This document shows, piece by piece, positions 1 through 13,429 of a DNA stretch of 64,000 nucleotides. The DNA lies in the NCBI GenBank assembly GCA_009823395.1, contig CM020502.1, forward strand, positions 27,034,944 to 27,098,943, read 5' to 3'. The notes beneath the pieces are model-generated. The model was not told the DNA's origin. It ran no database searches and was given only the letters and a program-made list of their open reading frames with translations. Made by a program: the position numbers and the translations under genes. The DNA comes from Thamnaconus septentrionalis. Taxonomy: Eukaryota; Chordata; Actinopteri; Tetraodontiformes; Monacanthidae. Within the stretch, counting starts at the first letter, position 1. The number at the start of each line of letters is the position of its first letter.

Positions 1-599
1 CAGAACCGATGAGTCACGGCATCTCGTCTCTAGCTGGCAGTGTGTGTGCGTGTGTGTGGGTGCAGGCACACACGCACATCCCATGCGACACGTCTTTTGA
101 AAAGTCGGGTCCTGAATTATACAGCCATGAGGCTGCTTTCCTTCAGGGGTCGGGGGAGGGGGGAAGGTGGGAGGGGCCAGGAATAGTTTCAGGAGATGCT
201 AAACGCTTCCAGGTAACTTCTGCTCCCTCTGCGACGTAAAAAAAAAAAAAAGAAAAAGAAAAAAAGAAGCTGTTTAAAGTTTCCTGTCAGAGAAAATGCA
301 GAGGAGATTGTTGCAGCACGTTGAAGCGTCGTCGGACAAATTGCTGTCTAGACATTCAGCATGTCTTATCCAGCTATGCAGCGGTTTGAGCTAATTCGGT
401 GTTGTTGGCTTTGCAAGAACAGAGGCAAACTGGTTTGTAATATTCCGCTAGTGATAATAAGATGAAACTCTGGGGCTGATGATATGCTGGAAGCATTAGA
501 AAAGAAAAATCGAGACCAATTGGTGTTGGCACGTTGGCGTAAGAGGCCTGTGCTGTAAATTTAGGGGTAGAAATTTGATTTTGAAGGGCCGACTTTTAG

Positions 600-1030
600 C
601 CTTTGATGGCTAAAAGCTTTGATGGCCACCGCTGGCAAGCTGTTGGCTGGCAGACAAGCCTTCAGGTGGCAGGTGATTGGCCTTCTTCGGATGCTATTCT
701 GGATGTTTATTGGGCCCCCAGGTGCTTGGAGCTCCAAAAGTCACGCTGGCCAATAAAATGTCGAGGACAAAGCGGCGGCCAGTAGTTTTGTCCTCGGAGA
801 ATTAAGCCTCCAGACCAGCAGGGGCCCCCACATAACCCACAGAGGTGCAATTAAAAAAAGAAAAAAAAATCCAGCCGCAGAGCCTCGCCTCAGAGCGCCG
901 CCGCCGGAGCATCATGAATAAATGAGCGCGGCGGGAAGGACCTGGTCTGACACTTGTGTAAATCTCTAATTGACCGGAGCAGGCGGGACCAGGGGCCCCG
1001 GGGCCGGTTCAGGACATGATGTTTTCCCTT
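600..1030. promoter_or_regulatory. possible intronic regulatory block
   Basis: This stretch stands out by motif content, not proof. There are two CTTTGAT (TCF/LEF-type) sites 16 bp apart at 601-607 and 617-623, a TTGGCTGGCAG NFI-like half site, CCAAT and CAATAAAA motifs, and a perfect 10-bp-stem hairpin at 762-796. It is free of simple repeats apart from one A-rich run, unlike its surroundings. Whether it is conserved between fish cannot be judged here. Confidence 0.25.
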
Positions 1031-1522
1031 TAGTTGGCCGATACTCACACCTGATTAAGCATGCAGGTTACCTTCAGCGCCGGCGGGAGCAGCCTGACAT
1101 TTGGATGTGATATAAAACTGCCCGGGGGGAGGGGGTAGAAGGGGGTGAGAGAGGGAGGGTCTGGGCAGGCGACCGACACTGTTATTTGGCACGGCGTGGT
1201 TTTCATTTCTCTGAGGCTTGTGCCTAAAACTCCGGCAGATTATGCGAATCTGCTCCAAATTATTATGTCCCTGGCACGCAGGTCGGGTACAGCAGAGCCC
1301 ACGAGCGCCCGCTCCAAATGTGCAGGTGGGATTTTTGTGCGCTGCGTTAAAAAGATAAACATTTGCAAAAAACATAAAAAATACCTTCACCTCTGCCTCC
1401 GGCTGCGGCTAACCTCTATGAGATAGAAAACCAGCACGTTGCCTGTTAGTGGTCCAAGATCAGGCAGAAAGCTAGTTTTTCTCCAGTCAGAAAGGAGAAA
1501 GGTTGTAAGAAATCAATCCCTG

Positions 1523-1678
1523 TGTGATGTCACAAGGGGCACTGGTATCTCTCCCAGGTGAGGGACCACACCCCCAGCAAGGTGTTGGCTCCGCCCCTCT
1601 GAGAACCTTGTTGTCCGTCTCCTTCCAAACGGGCTGAAGGTCCGACCAGACATCAGTTATTGCAGGAGGCGGCAAACA
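1523..1678 (+). repeat. dispersed repeat copy (TGTGATGTCACA-core family)
   Basis: It starts TGTGATGTCACAAGGGGCAC, passes GGTGTTGGCTCCGCCCC, and ends GGAGGCGGCAAAC. The same block order recurs in other abtb3 introns. Confidence 0.65.
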
Positions 1679-2088
1679 TCAGGCTAATTTTCCCCAATAA
1701 TCAAATAATGTGAGGCTGTCCAGCGTGACAGTTTCAAAGATGTACACAAGGGTCCTTTAAATCTAAAATGAAATCAAAAGCAAAAGCCGCTCCCGTTGAT
1801 TAATTTCAGACGTTCTTAACACGATTGCCGCTGTTCTCCTCTCAAGGTTACGAACAACCAGCGCTGTCGATAATCAATAGGTGATGTGATCAGGGAGAAA
1901 TATGCACAATATTGCACCCGTGGGCCTTAAATAACCCTCTCTCACTTCCTCTTTCCTCCTCCAAACTCTTTCACTCCCCGTCCCCAAAGTCACCCTGCCG
2001 TGACACCATTAGCCTAACGGACTTAAATCAGGCACTAATGAAACTATCTGCATGCCAGCCGAGTCATCGCTCAGATTTACTGCTCTGC

Positions 2089-2116
2089 GGTGGTGGTGGT
2101 GGTGGCGGCGGCGGTG
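2089..2116. repeat. (TGG)n/(CGG)n trinucleotide repeat
   Basis: GGT units change to GGC units within one run. Intronic. Confidence 0.85.
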
Positions 2117-2216
2117 TATCTCTGCACGCTTCGGTGCAACAGTTAAACACTCCACCGTCTTTGTGTTTGTTCATCAGGCTGGTAGCTGGAGCTCCCAGCT
2201 GTGGCCTCCAGCGGAG

Positions 2217-2245
2217 TGTGTGTGTGTGTGCGCGCGCGCGTGTGA
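2217..2245. repeat. (TG)n(CG)n microsatellite
   Basis: TG units then five CG units, an alternating purine-pyrimidine tract. Confidence 0.85.
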
Positions 2246-3316
2246 GTTACGCACAAGTCTAGACTGTTCAGGCTCCTCTGTTCTGTATTATTTGCTTTAA
2301 GCCATGCAAAACATCAATTATCATCATTTTCATGATTTAGCTTGTGAAGATTTGCTGAAAAAAATCTGATGCTGAGTGTTTGATGGTAAACATGTTATTG
2401 TTTGGTAATTGCTGTTGGATCAAGGTGAGGTCATTGGATAGGCCTTTCGGGTTTCCGGCCTCACCTGCACTTTTCTTGTTTCTATCTCTCTATCAAGAGA
2501 GATATTTAGAGCGAAATAAGAGAAAACAAGTATTGTCCTTGCACAACTTGCACAATCGTTGTCGGTATCAGATTGTTTTTCGGTCCCAACAAAAAATAAA
2601 TATTTTTCCTCCCAGGGGAACTCGGGCATGTGCACACAGCGTTTTTAAAGGGGCCCCCAGCAGGGTGCCGTCCAGCCAGCAGGAAATCAGACCCAGATCA
2701 GTAACTGATCTGATGATGATCTGATCAGGGACGGGGACGCTTAGAGAAAAAAAAGCGGAAGTGTGGCTGTGGGTTAGCTCCTCCCCCTTCTCCAGCTAGG
2801 GAAAAAATAACCACTGTAGCCGTGGCGAGAAAGTGAAAGGAAAATCAAACGAAGCGAAAGAAAAAGTTGGAATCAAAGCAGGACACAGCGGTCGGATGGG
2901 TTTTTTTTTACAGAACAGAGAGAGACGTTCACTTCCTTTTTTCTCTCTCAGGCTCCGCCTCAAACAGGAAGAGCAACTTCAGTTGTGTCTCAAACACTTT
3001 TTGAAACTGTTGTACTTGAAAATCAGCCAGTCAGAACAGTCAAGAAAAGTCAGAAAAGTCAAGTGAGCTGCTGCTGCTGCTGCTTTTGACCCAGAAGAAG
3101 CTGATTGGTCTGGTCATATTCTGTTCAGCTGGAAATTTTGTGTCACTGAAAAGATGAGATGATTTTCATGACGATGTTTATTTAGTTATGCAGACTTTAA
3201 TCTGCAGGACAAACTGATTTGAGTTTCCACAAAATAAAAGGCCGAGTGGTGCAGAAACGTTTCCAGCAAGATCACATGCAGCTACAATCATTGCGTGTGT
3301 GAGTGTGTGTGTGCGA

Positions 3317-3343
3317 TAGAGAGAGAAAGAGAGAGAGAGAGAC
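3317..3343. repeat. (GA)n microsatellite
   Basis: AGAG-type run next to a short TG run (3295-3312), followed by (TGTC)n at about 3375-3390. Confidence 0.85.
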
Positions 3344-3490
3344 AGGTTGACATCATGCAGTGACCAGCAGCTCTGTCTGTCTGTCTGTCTCCACTGCAGG
3401 CTTCATTTCTCGTTTGTCGACCTCGCGGCGAATCAATTTCAACTGTGCTGGAAAAATCAAAGTCTGATCGCTGGCTTTTCCTCGACATAG

Positions 3491-3492
<2 letters not shown>

Positions 3493-3546
<54 letters not shown>
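3493..3546. repeat. (GT)27 microsatellite
   Basis: Uninterrupted GT run of 54 bp. Confidence 0.95.
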
Positions 3547-3547
<1 letters not shown>

Positions 3548-3994
3548 CCAGCCCTCCATCTGCTTTCAATGACGGTTTGTTTACTCCATCCCGACCTCGG
3601 TGGTCTCTGTTTACCCTCAAAACCAGCCGGCGGAAGTCGAGCGCGAGTTCCTCTCATTTTTTATTCATTTTATTGTTTTCAAAGCAAAACATGAAATAAA
3701 AAAAATCACTGACGGCTCAAGTCCACTACCGAGTCCTGTCTCGTCCAAACAGAAATAGAATGGTGGGACGCTCTGGCCCAGTTTGGGGCCGCGGGAGGAG
3801 TTCCCCAGCCGTCGCTGCTTTAAAAAGGGACAAATATTGTAGTTCATATGCACTGAAAAAACACAAGAAACCGCAAAGATGACGGCGCGGCGGCTAGTGT
3901 GTTTAAAATAAAACAATAATGAGTTTAAAGTTTGCTTTGACAAACCCTACAAATGTCCCTCTGAGGAAGCAAAATGTTCTGTCGCGACCGCAGG

Positions 3995-3995
<1 letters not shown>

Positions 3996-4049
<54 letters not shown>
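3996..4049. repeat. (AC)n microsatellite
   Basis: Uninterrupted run of about 54 bp; a second, shorter run lies at 4167-4202. Confidence 0.95.
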
Positions 4050-4053
<4 letters not shown>

Positions 4054-4166
4054 CCCGGACGCCAACTCATCGCTTTGCATTACATCATGCAATTAAACTT
4101 GAACATGGGAGCAGGACGGGCCGCATTCCAAACATCAGTGTAGCTCTAGAAATTGATTTCTCCCTC

Positions 4167-4204
<38 letters not shown>

Positions 4205-7012
4205 GAGCAGCCAACCAGATTCTGCGATTAATGTGGCAGATCGGACGTGCACGCCCCAGCGCACGTGACGGCCCACGGTGGTGTTAATGAGCAGCTGGCA
4301 GTGATGGATTGTGGGTAATTAGGTGGCAAACACACGCTACTAAATCTCTATTTGTGAATACGAGTCGTTATGCTGGTGAGTGAGTGAGTGAGTCGTGAGT
4401 CTGGACTCGCCTGAGTCGAACCGATTCAACCACGACGCTAAAATAAATATCCCGGCTGAGTGGGAAAAAAAAACAGGAGAAGAAGAAGAAGTGAAGCTGC
4501 CTGAACTTCCTGTTTTCGGATTTCACTTCAAGTCTTCTGAGTTACTCTCACCGGTACAGCGCCACCCTCTGGTGGGGGTGGGGTGTTTTCTGTAGGTGGG
4601 GTCACTGCGGCAGCTGATCCTGGTTCAGTTTTTCAGGCTTTGGCTTTTCTGCTTTTCAGCTGAGCTGAGCTGCTCTCGGCTGTCCGACATTTTTGAAGAA
4701 ACTCTCAAAGTGTTTTTTTAAAAAAAAAACTCCTCTCGAGCTTCTTTTTTCCCCAGCAGGTGTTTGTTTTGTTTTGGCTTGTTTTTTCTAGTTTTTGCTG
4801 CCGCGGTTTGAGCCAGCTGCAACCAGCTTATCCAGCTTGCACTTCTGGCCTCCGACTCTCGGCTGTTCTGCATGTTTTGCACTCCCGGTTTCCACCTTCG
4901 TTCCGACACATTTGAGTAACTGGTTTTAGTTTTTTGGGGTACTTGAACCTGCTGCTGGGTTTTAACTGGCAGGAATTAAAGTCTTTTCCTCTAATTCAGC
5001 TACATGAGGAAGTTCCCACTGAGCCTCTTTAGCTTTAATCACTTCCATCGGTCGCACCTGAGAGCAGGTGGTGATTTGTTTGAATTGCAGAGACGAAGAG
5101 AGAAAGAGAGGGGAGGGATACCCGCTTAACCCTTCCATCCCCTCCTCTCTCCCTCCCTTCCTCCCTGCAGCTGGTGTGTCCACTGTATCACTGAGCCGAT
5201 CGATGCTCCATGTGAGTCGAAGCAGAGCGACGTTACAGCCTCTGGGCGGCAGCGGGCGGCACATGTCCGTGGCAGCAGCGGCCAAATAGTTGGTCAGGCC
5301 TGCGGTGGGAGGAGGGGGGCTGTGTGGGCTGCTGTTTAGCTCTGTCATGAGGCCACGGACAGAAGAGGTCGACTCGCAAGGCTGCTGAAAAGCTCCCCAT
5401 CCAGTCTGGATATGAATGGACCAATCAGCATCCTCACTAGCTGCATTTGCATGACCCCTAGTTGCGTAAAACCTAAATATGGCAATAAATAACTGGTCAT
5501 GGAGACACCTTAACTTGGAAAAACCTCTTAAATATGGCTAAAAGGTTTTGCCGCTCTCATGAGGTGGTTTTTCAGATGTATCCATATAGAGGTGTATCGC
5601 AAAAGTCTTGACACATCCATTATTTTTTTCAGAACTTTCAGAACGGCAACTTTATAAGGTTTAGATTGGGAACATAAACTTGTGCAGTCTTGAGAAAGGC
5701 CCATGGCCTAGAATGCATTGTGAAGAGGGATGAATGCGCAATAATTTTCTGTAGCAAAACATGTTTTTAGACGTGATGGTCTTAAAAACCTGGTTATAAC
5801 CTCAAATCTTGATTTATGGGAATAAAACCAAAAATTTCACTCCGATGTTGTCGATGATGTAAATCAACTACGATGTTGACTTTGCTGCCGCTCCACTTGT
5901 GATACTTGAACCTTCAAGATCAGAAGCAGAAAATATGAGTTATTCGGTAGCTCTTCCTTTTTTTCCCTTTTCAAACCTTCATTCCATTTTTGTCTTGGTT
6001 GTTCAGGTGAACTCAACTTTAACACCTCGGCAACTCTCCTCCTCCTCCTCCTCAACCTTCCCCTCCTCCACCTCACCCTCCTGTCGACCTCCTCACTTGA
6101 AACCAAACCTGTCCGAGGTTGAAAATCTCTCCCTGACGTCGGCTGATTAATCAGTTCTCTTTTCCCCGCTGCCTCCATTTGTCCTCGGTCTTCGGCTCTC
6201 CTGTCTGCGGGTGTTAACGCGCCCGCAGGGAGTCTACAGACTACATGTCATTTTTTTTTTCCCCCACGGTGAGATAATTGGACAGGGGCGAGGGGGGCTG
6301 GATGGAGGAGGTTGATTCCATCCTGACAGCCCGACTCAAAGGTTCACGTCTGTGTGCTGAACCTGGAGTTTCCGGCTCTGACACGGCCGAGGAATTATCA
6401 TGATTCCGATTTTTTCTCTCTGCCCTCAGTCCGAAGCTGCCGACTCTTCCTACCCTCATCTGTCAAACGGCTGATTTGAATTTGGAGCTGACGAATATTA
6501 GAAATATGATAAACATCACTTTGGGGCATTCGGCAAGGGTCAAAGGTCGGTACTGTAGGTCAGACATTTGGAAGTTCAGGAGGAGGAAGTTTGATCGTGT
6601 ACTTCTTGTTATCGCTCGTTCCTCACTGATTTATTCACAACATTAATCTGGATGTTGACCTTTGACCTTATCTAGTTTAGCATAAAGTGACATTTTAGAG
6701 GCCATATTATCATATTAACAGATCTCAAGCTCTGATTTATTCTGCAAGGGGGTTAAATTTCATATTAATAAAAGGAGGACCTGAGCCAAATCCAGTGGCT
6801 TCTGTGATGTAAAGTGAAAGTAGATTCACTTGAAGATCCACGGTGGGAGCAGGAGAACATTCCTGCCACATGTTCAATCTCAGTAATCTGTGTTTAGGGT
6901 CGTAATCCTCACTAATCTCATCTCTTCTTCCTCTTCTTCTTTTTTCCACGCCGCCGGACCTTCATCTCCTCGCCGTGTCACCGCTGCAGGTAAGCCTCCT
7001 GCTGTTGCTTCA

Positions 7013-7015
<3 letters not shown>

Positions 7016-7051
<36 letters not shown>

Positions 7052-7111
7052 GCGTCACACGTGGCCAGGCGTGAACAGCCACCTTCGACCGCCTAACAAG
7101 TTGTGAAATTG

Positions 7112-7155
<44 letters not shown>

Positions 7156-7235
7156 CTGAAGTTTTTGGCCACGCCGGAGCCAAATGTTGTTTTTGTGATG
7201 TTGTGCAACAGATTGAAGCCTGCAGAGAGACTCCG

Positions 7236-7268
<33 letters not shown>

Positions 7269-7274
7269 TGTGTG
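7016..7274. repeat. three (TG)n microsatellites in a 260-bp cluster
   Basis: Runs at about 7016-7047, 7112-7153 and 7235-7274, the last with a CGCGCG interruption, are separated by unique sequence. Confidence 0.9.
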
Positions 7275-7991
7275 GTCTCATTAGCAGCCTGCGGTTGATC
7301 CATTGCCTTGCTGTGTTTCTCCTTTGAACAGTTTAATGCAAGGAAAAAGTGTGATCTCTCATTAGCCGAGGCTCCTCGGCTCTTGTTCTTAAAACTTCTT
7401 CTTCTCTGCCTCGTGCGCACGTTCACAATGCTGCACATTTAAATGGAGCGCTGAGTGAGTGAGAGAGAGAGAGAAAAAGAAAAGCATAGCAGCAGCAGCC
7501 TTTTGGCCCTGATCTCTCTCTGTTTTCACTCCAACTTTCTTTTTGTGCGTGTGTGTGTGTAGTTCCACCATGTCTGCACACTTGTATCCATGTGGTGGAC
7601 ATTTTAAAGTAGCTGCAATCAGCAACAGGGGTCAGAGGTCAGAGGTTGGGGTGGGCTCTGACTTGACTGTGCAGCCTGTGGTTGTTTTCCTGGTCGTCTG
7701 CCAAAATTCCAGCTTTACGAGTTTTACATATGTTCTGAAAATCTCCAATCAGCCGGTCAGAGGGTGACTGGACCAATCAGCATCCTCTAAATGCCGATTG
7801 GCTAGAGCCAGAGGTTTGACAATGTCTCGGAATGGGACAAATATTAACCAGCAGTGAACGTTCATAGATTAGTTTTACGTTGCATGATTGATGCATGATT
7901 TTTTTTGATACAGATTGATATAACTGTGCACCAATTACAAACATTGTGTGATTTTTTTTTTTTACATACTGGACAAATTTCAAATATTTTA

Positions 7992-8005
7992 TCTTCTTCT
8001 TCTTC

Positions 8006-8048
<43 letters not shown>
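7992..8048. repeat. (TTC)n(ATT)n compound microsatellite
   Basis: TTC units turn into about fourteen ATT units. Confidence 0.92.
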
Positions 8049-9071
8049 GGAGTTCCATCACAAATATGACGCCTTTTTTCGATTTGTGCCTTTTATTGAA
8101 ATGAGAAATTCTCTCGCTCTCTCGCCAGGATTCCCCCTCAGCCGTTTTAACGCGGCTCACTGATTGTTGTTTTTTTTGCATTTTCTTTCATGTGACTTTC
8201 AAAAGGGATCTGAGAGGTGGGCCTTTGCTCAGATCACTCCCTCACTCCCTCACCGGTGAACACCGGTCGAGCTCCAGAGGCCTGCGCCAGGTCTGTCCCC
8301 GGTGGGGGAAAGTGGCGCTGCGCCAAACGTTTCGTCTCTTGGTTCTTTTATTTTTCCGTAGCGTTTTTTTTGGGGGGCTTTTGTTTTTGTTTTTTGTTGC
8401 TTGGTTTTTGAATTTTTTTTCTTTCCATGGGTGCCGGCTGAGATCACAGCGAAACAACAATCACAACGACAGGAGCCTGTAAGACTGAATGGATGTAAAG
8501 ACCAGAGTGAGAAATAACAGGCAGCTGCGTCTGGAGGTGGCAGTACAACATACAGAGGCTCGACTCGTTTCTCTCCGTTTGGAGCTTTTTAATCGACGTG
8601 GGGAGAGAAAAAAAAGCTCTCTGGATGGTAAATTTGCCGGTTCACCTGCCGGCGGCTGACGGATGGCTGAGCGGATTCCTGCTCCAGCTGTCGGGGCCCC
8701 GGGAGGAGGATGAGGAGGAGGAGGAGGAGGAGGGGGAAGGAGGAGTCAGGGTGATGGATGCTCCATCCAAATCAAAAACCAGTCACCGCCATCTCCCTCG
8801 AGATCTTTGTCACTTTACTTTTAACCGACTGGAAAGTCTGCTGACTACCTGCTCTGGTCTAGCTGTAGATCTTTGAGCCCTGCTGCTGCCGGAAGCTTCT
8901 CCCTCTCTTCTCCGAACCTGCTGACCCAGATTCTTCCCAGCAGCCAGAGCTCGCCGTGCAGCTCCGCCGCTCACAGACGCTCTTATGCAACCTGCCGAGG
9001 CTCCTCTGAGGCTCCTCTTCCTCTCCTCTCTGCTCCTCTGTCTCTCTGTCTGTCTGTTTGTCTAGCTGACG

Positions 9072-9089
9072 GATGGATGGATGGATGGA
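9072..9089. repeat. (GGAT)n microsatellite
   Basis: Four to five GGAT units. Such runs end many fish SINEs, but no SINE body is recognisable upstream. Confidence 0.7.
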
Positions 9090-11701
9090 CGTAGGGACGG
9101 AGGTTGAAGGTGAAAGTCAGGCTGCAGAGAAACGCAGGGAGAAAAAAGGTCTAATCTCTCGTGTAAGAGTGTCTTTTGTGAGCCTGTCAGCCACTTCAGG
9201 GACCTTATTATTACTATTATTATCATTATTGATTCTTTGTCTGGGCTGTTGCCTTCAGGTGTGGCCTCAGCCAATCACCTGTCTTCTCCATCAGAACCCT
9301 CACCCTCTGATTCACGTTCGGGGGATGAAAAGCGACGGAGGCTGACGATTCCCTAAAGCTGACTGAAAAAAAGTAACAACTTTCCACATTCTATGGCTCC
9401 CAGTGAAGAATGTCTGCCCAGTGGATGTCCAGTAAAATGGTCCCTGTGTTCCCAGTTCCTCATCAGCAGGTTACCTAGAACCTTCAATTCCTCACCAGCA
9501 GTTGGCCTCAAACTGAAGCACGACAGGGTTCTTGTTTAAGACTTTTACAGAAAGAGGAAAGAAAAAAGAAACCCTCGTCCTCTACGTGCTGATTAATGGG
9601 CGGTGCCCTGGAAGGAGGCGGCCGTCACTTCCCAGCATGCCCCTCTGGCGGCATCACTGCCCCCCTCCTCTCCCCTCCGCACTGGGACGGGCTGTCAGCC
9701 CTCCTCACCGTCAGCTGGGTGAGCCGAGAGGTCGCGACCGGACAACCTACTGTCTGTACGTCTCAGCGGGACTGTGTGTGTGTGTGTGTGTGTGTGTGTG
9801 CTTGTGCATAAGTAAGCACATATGTGGAGAAAGCGAGCTGATATTTAAAGCTGCAGCTCCGGCCTGAGCAACGTAGCGTCGCCACTTCCTGTCTCCTCCT
9901 CAGCAGCAGCAGCAGCGGTGGCCGCGGCGCTCTGACGAGCCTTCGGGCTGAATCAACCAGTCAGGACACACAAGTCGTGTCCTCTGTAACCCCCCCGCCC
10001 CCCCTCCTCCTCCAGTCCCCTCTCTCTGTTTCTTATTTTTGTCACGTCTACTTGAATTCCTCGCTAGAAGCCGAAACTCGACTTGATTCCTGGTGTAGGA
10101 TTCAGGCCGAGAGTCCAGAGAGTCAAAGTGCACCTAAAGTCCACAGTGAAGCTGTTCAGGGAAACTTTCCATTCTACACTCGCTGCTCAATATTTATATC
10201 TGTATCACTTTTTTCTGTGCGAATCCAGCTGCCGAACACAAAATTCTTGTGAAGCCTCTGGAGAGCTTCATGCCGGAGATCCGTCTTGAAATGCTCCACT
10301 CTGAACCATTTTCCAGTCAGACCAGTCAGCATCCCCAGAGGAGAAGGAGGCGGAGCCACAGTAGGAATAACCGCTGTGGTTGTACAACCGCCAAGAGCCG
10401 TAGCCTACGCCCTGAAAAAAGTTGCAGTGATGCAGAAAAAACGTCATTATCCCATAAATGTCCATAAATCCGTCAAAACCTGCGTTGAACACTTTTCCCA
10501 CCACTTCCTGTCAACTCATCAGTGACTGGGATCCAGTCTGATGGCTGTTTATCCCTCTGTTGGAGCAAAAGAATGAACAGATTGAAAGGAACGCAGACGA
10601 TTAGCCGCTAATGTTCACCTAACACCTCTGTGAGGCTGAGCTAGCGGGTCGTGAGCTCGTGAAAAAGAAAAAAAAAAACCCACCCGTCTCCATGGCGATA
10701 CTAAGACGGGAATGTCTCGATGTCTGCGGGTTCGTATCGCCATGGAAATTGGCAGCAACCTTCCCGAAAAAGGTCAGAGTCGTTACTCATCTCTGCATCT
10801 TGAGCGCCGACCCACTTCTTCATCCACGAGGGCCTTGGCAGATGAATGAGGTTGGATGGCCGTCGTTATCGCGTCCGCGTAGCGTCTGAGTCATTTTGCC
10901 TCCGCGTTTTTTTTGTTTTTTTCTTTTACCAGCAGTAAGTTGAAAAAACATTGTCTGTCCTGCTGCTGTGACCCCTCAAAGCTCCGAGTCGGACAATGGG
11001 TTTATTGTGATCGGAGCTAGCACCGCCCACATGCTCCTATAGCACCGGCAAGTGCAGCCATCTAGCCTCTGGGCATTGACTCTGGTTTGCAACTGCCTGC
11101 AACATAAGCTCCAGTTTTGCTGAAACAAGTGTGAAGTTTGAAGCAGAACTGTCAGGAAACTCCACCAGTCGAGAGAATCGACTGTTTTTTTCCCTTCTTC
11201 TTCTTTCTTTAATTGATCGAGACATGGAGTAAAAATATTGAAGCTTGGAAACGTTCCAAAGAAACAACTTCCGCAAGGCAACTTCAACCCCTCGTGAAAG
11301 AAAGCCTGCGTCGAGGGTGAAGAAAAAATCGTGCACAATCTCCACTCTTGTTCTCGACACCCACCAGGAAATTAACAGCCTGGCGTGCAATAATCAGATA
11401 TCCATTGCCGCAGCCGGGAACACAAACATGGCGAGAGGACAATAACAAAAGAAAAGGCCAGAAACCGTGGCGGCGAGATGATGGAGAAAATCAGTGGTGT
11501 CGTGATGAGATCTGTTCCCTCCTCACTGAGTGTTCCCTCAGACCAGTGGCGAGCAAGAGAGCAGCGCTCTGTCAGCCAGACGGGGAAAAAAAAACTTCAG
11601 CCTCTTCCCCGTTTGCTGTGTCCACTAGCAATAAAATGGTGGCAAACGAGGTGGCGCTGTTGTTGCCTGCCCCCCCCACTCATCTTTTCTAGCATGTCTT
11701 G

Positions 11702-12396
11702 AAGGTCCTTACACACCAGGAGCGAATTGTCAAGGCAAAAATTTTTTTTCAAACCTTGAAGTCAATGCGACCTTCCACGCTGGCAGCGAATTTCCACAGA
11801 GCGAAAAACGGCTGTTATTTTTTCACTCATGTCAAATTTTGCGGATGCGAAACTCCCTTCTCTCTAGACCTCTGACCAATCAAAAATGATGTTGGCATGT
11901 CGATGACATGCTGACCTTACCTCAGACATGTAGCTCGCCGCTGTTCCAGGTCAATTGGCTCTCAGTAATTTGTTCGCTCCCTCTGCAAACGTGGAGCCAG
12001 TTAACTGAGCAGTCCTTCAAATTGTCCAACGGACATTCTAAAGTACTGGCAACATTTCACTGGGTAAAATTCGAGTTGAATTTGAGTTCCTGGATCCTCG
12101 TTGAACTCACCCATCTCCTCTCTCAAGAACAATATTGGGTGTACCCAAAGACTTCTATTCTTTTGCTTTTTGAATTGAAACATCACCAGGACATCATCAC
12201 TTGAGGATGTTGTCGACTCCATTGTTTCCCCTTCAGCGCAAAAGAAACAGCGGCAAACTTTATTCACCTAGCGGATTTTATATGCATATTCGCCTCGCGC
12301 TAGGTGTGTACAAGAAAAATTCACTGGCGAAAAATTTGTATTTTCGCGTTCGTTTATACGCGTCGCTTCGCCTATTGCCCGGCATGTAAGGACCTT
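11702..12396. mobile_element. non-autonomous DNA transposon with terminal inverted repeats
   Basis: The left end AAGGTCCTTACA is repeated in inverse at the right end (12385-12396). The inverted similarity continues imperfectly inward (CC-GG and GCGAA blocks on both sides). The interior of about 670 bp has no transposase. No clear target duplication is visible, so superfamily and exact ends are uncertain. Confidence 0.65.
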
Positions 12397-12537
12397 TAGA
12401 GTGCAGTTTGTTGCTTTGAGTGTCATTGTTGAGTCATAAAGGACTAGACTTTCTTGCTTCAGATAGTCAACCTTTTTTTTACGTTCTTCGGAATTCCTGA
12501 ACATGAAATTTTACACCTGTGGGGTACGATTGTAATA

Positions 12538-12735
12538 ATAATAAATAAAACTTTATTTGTACAGCGCTAAATCACAACCAAAGGCGTCTCAAAGCGCTTT
12601 ATACAATCAGAGAGAACCAACGGGGCCCCCGGAGCAAGTAAGATGCGACAGTGGCTGTGAAAAACTCCCCTGTGGGAAGAAACCTAGGGCAGAACCAGAC
12701 TCCAGAGGGCCATCATCTGCCTATGAGTAGTTGGG
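12538..12735. mobile_element. interspersed repeat, class unresolved
   Basis: The stretch beginning TTTATTTGTACAGCGCTAAA, with AAAGCGCTTTATACAATC and AAACTCCCC--GGAAGAAACC blocks, matches a repeat I recognise as common in teleost genomes. An A/G-rich stretch (12740-12790) follows. I cannot assign its class. Confidence 0.55.
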
Positions 12736-13429
12736 GTGAAATACAAAAATAGAGGAGAGACAGAGAAAGAGAGAAAGGAGCAGAGTGAGCCAGGGTGGCA
12801 GACAGGACAGAGTGAAAAACAGATAGACCAACCAGGCATTCACAAAATGGATATAGACACAAAAAAAGGCTGCTGTCCACGTGGAATGTAAGTGTCCATG
12901 CTTTTGGATTGTGCGATATGAAGTATAATGAAAAATACCTTACAGACCACTTAACTATTACTAACATGGATGTTAAAAAATGAGCCAACTCAAAGCTGCA
13001 AGCATTGTGGCACCTCGTGGATAAAGGAACAGCACCAGATTTATCGACATTTTTCTGAAACACCTTGCAGACTTCTTCTTCTTCTTGTTCAGGTGATGTT
13101 TTTTCTGCTCCCTCCTCATTCTTCCCTCCCACCAGGGTCCAAGTCCTCTGATTGACTTCTGTTGTCAGGGCAGCAGCCGTTTCTTCTTCTTTTGGCCCCT
13201 CAGACAAGTGATCCAGAGGATCAGGCAGCTGACGGACAAGAGATCGATCGTAGTGAAGCGCCGCCACAAAAGGGCTGAATTAGACTTGCCTCCCTCTCCC
13301 CTCCATCCCCCCTTCCCGTCTCCCTTCAAATCCATGCTCTCGCTTTCACTTCTCAGGCACATTTGGAAGGAAATTAGAGCGAAAGTGGGTTCAGAAAAAT
13401 CAAGTTAGCGATGTTGGAGGGAGCTCATT

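Noticed and set aside
5585..5800. Possible Tc1-type end (GGTGTATCGCAAAAGTCTTG)
   Set aside because: It looks like a Tc1-type terminus, but no inverted partner was found nearby.
12713..13267. 184-codon open frame on the - strand
   Set aside because: It begins in unique sequence and runs into an interspersed repeat and a CT-rich tract. No family signature.
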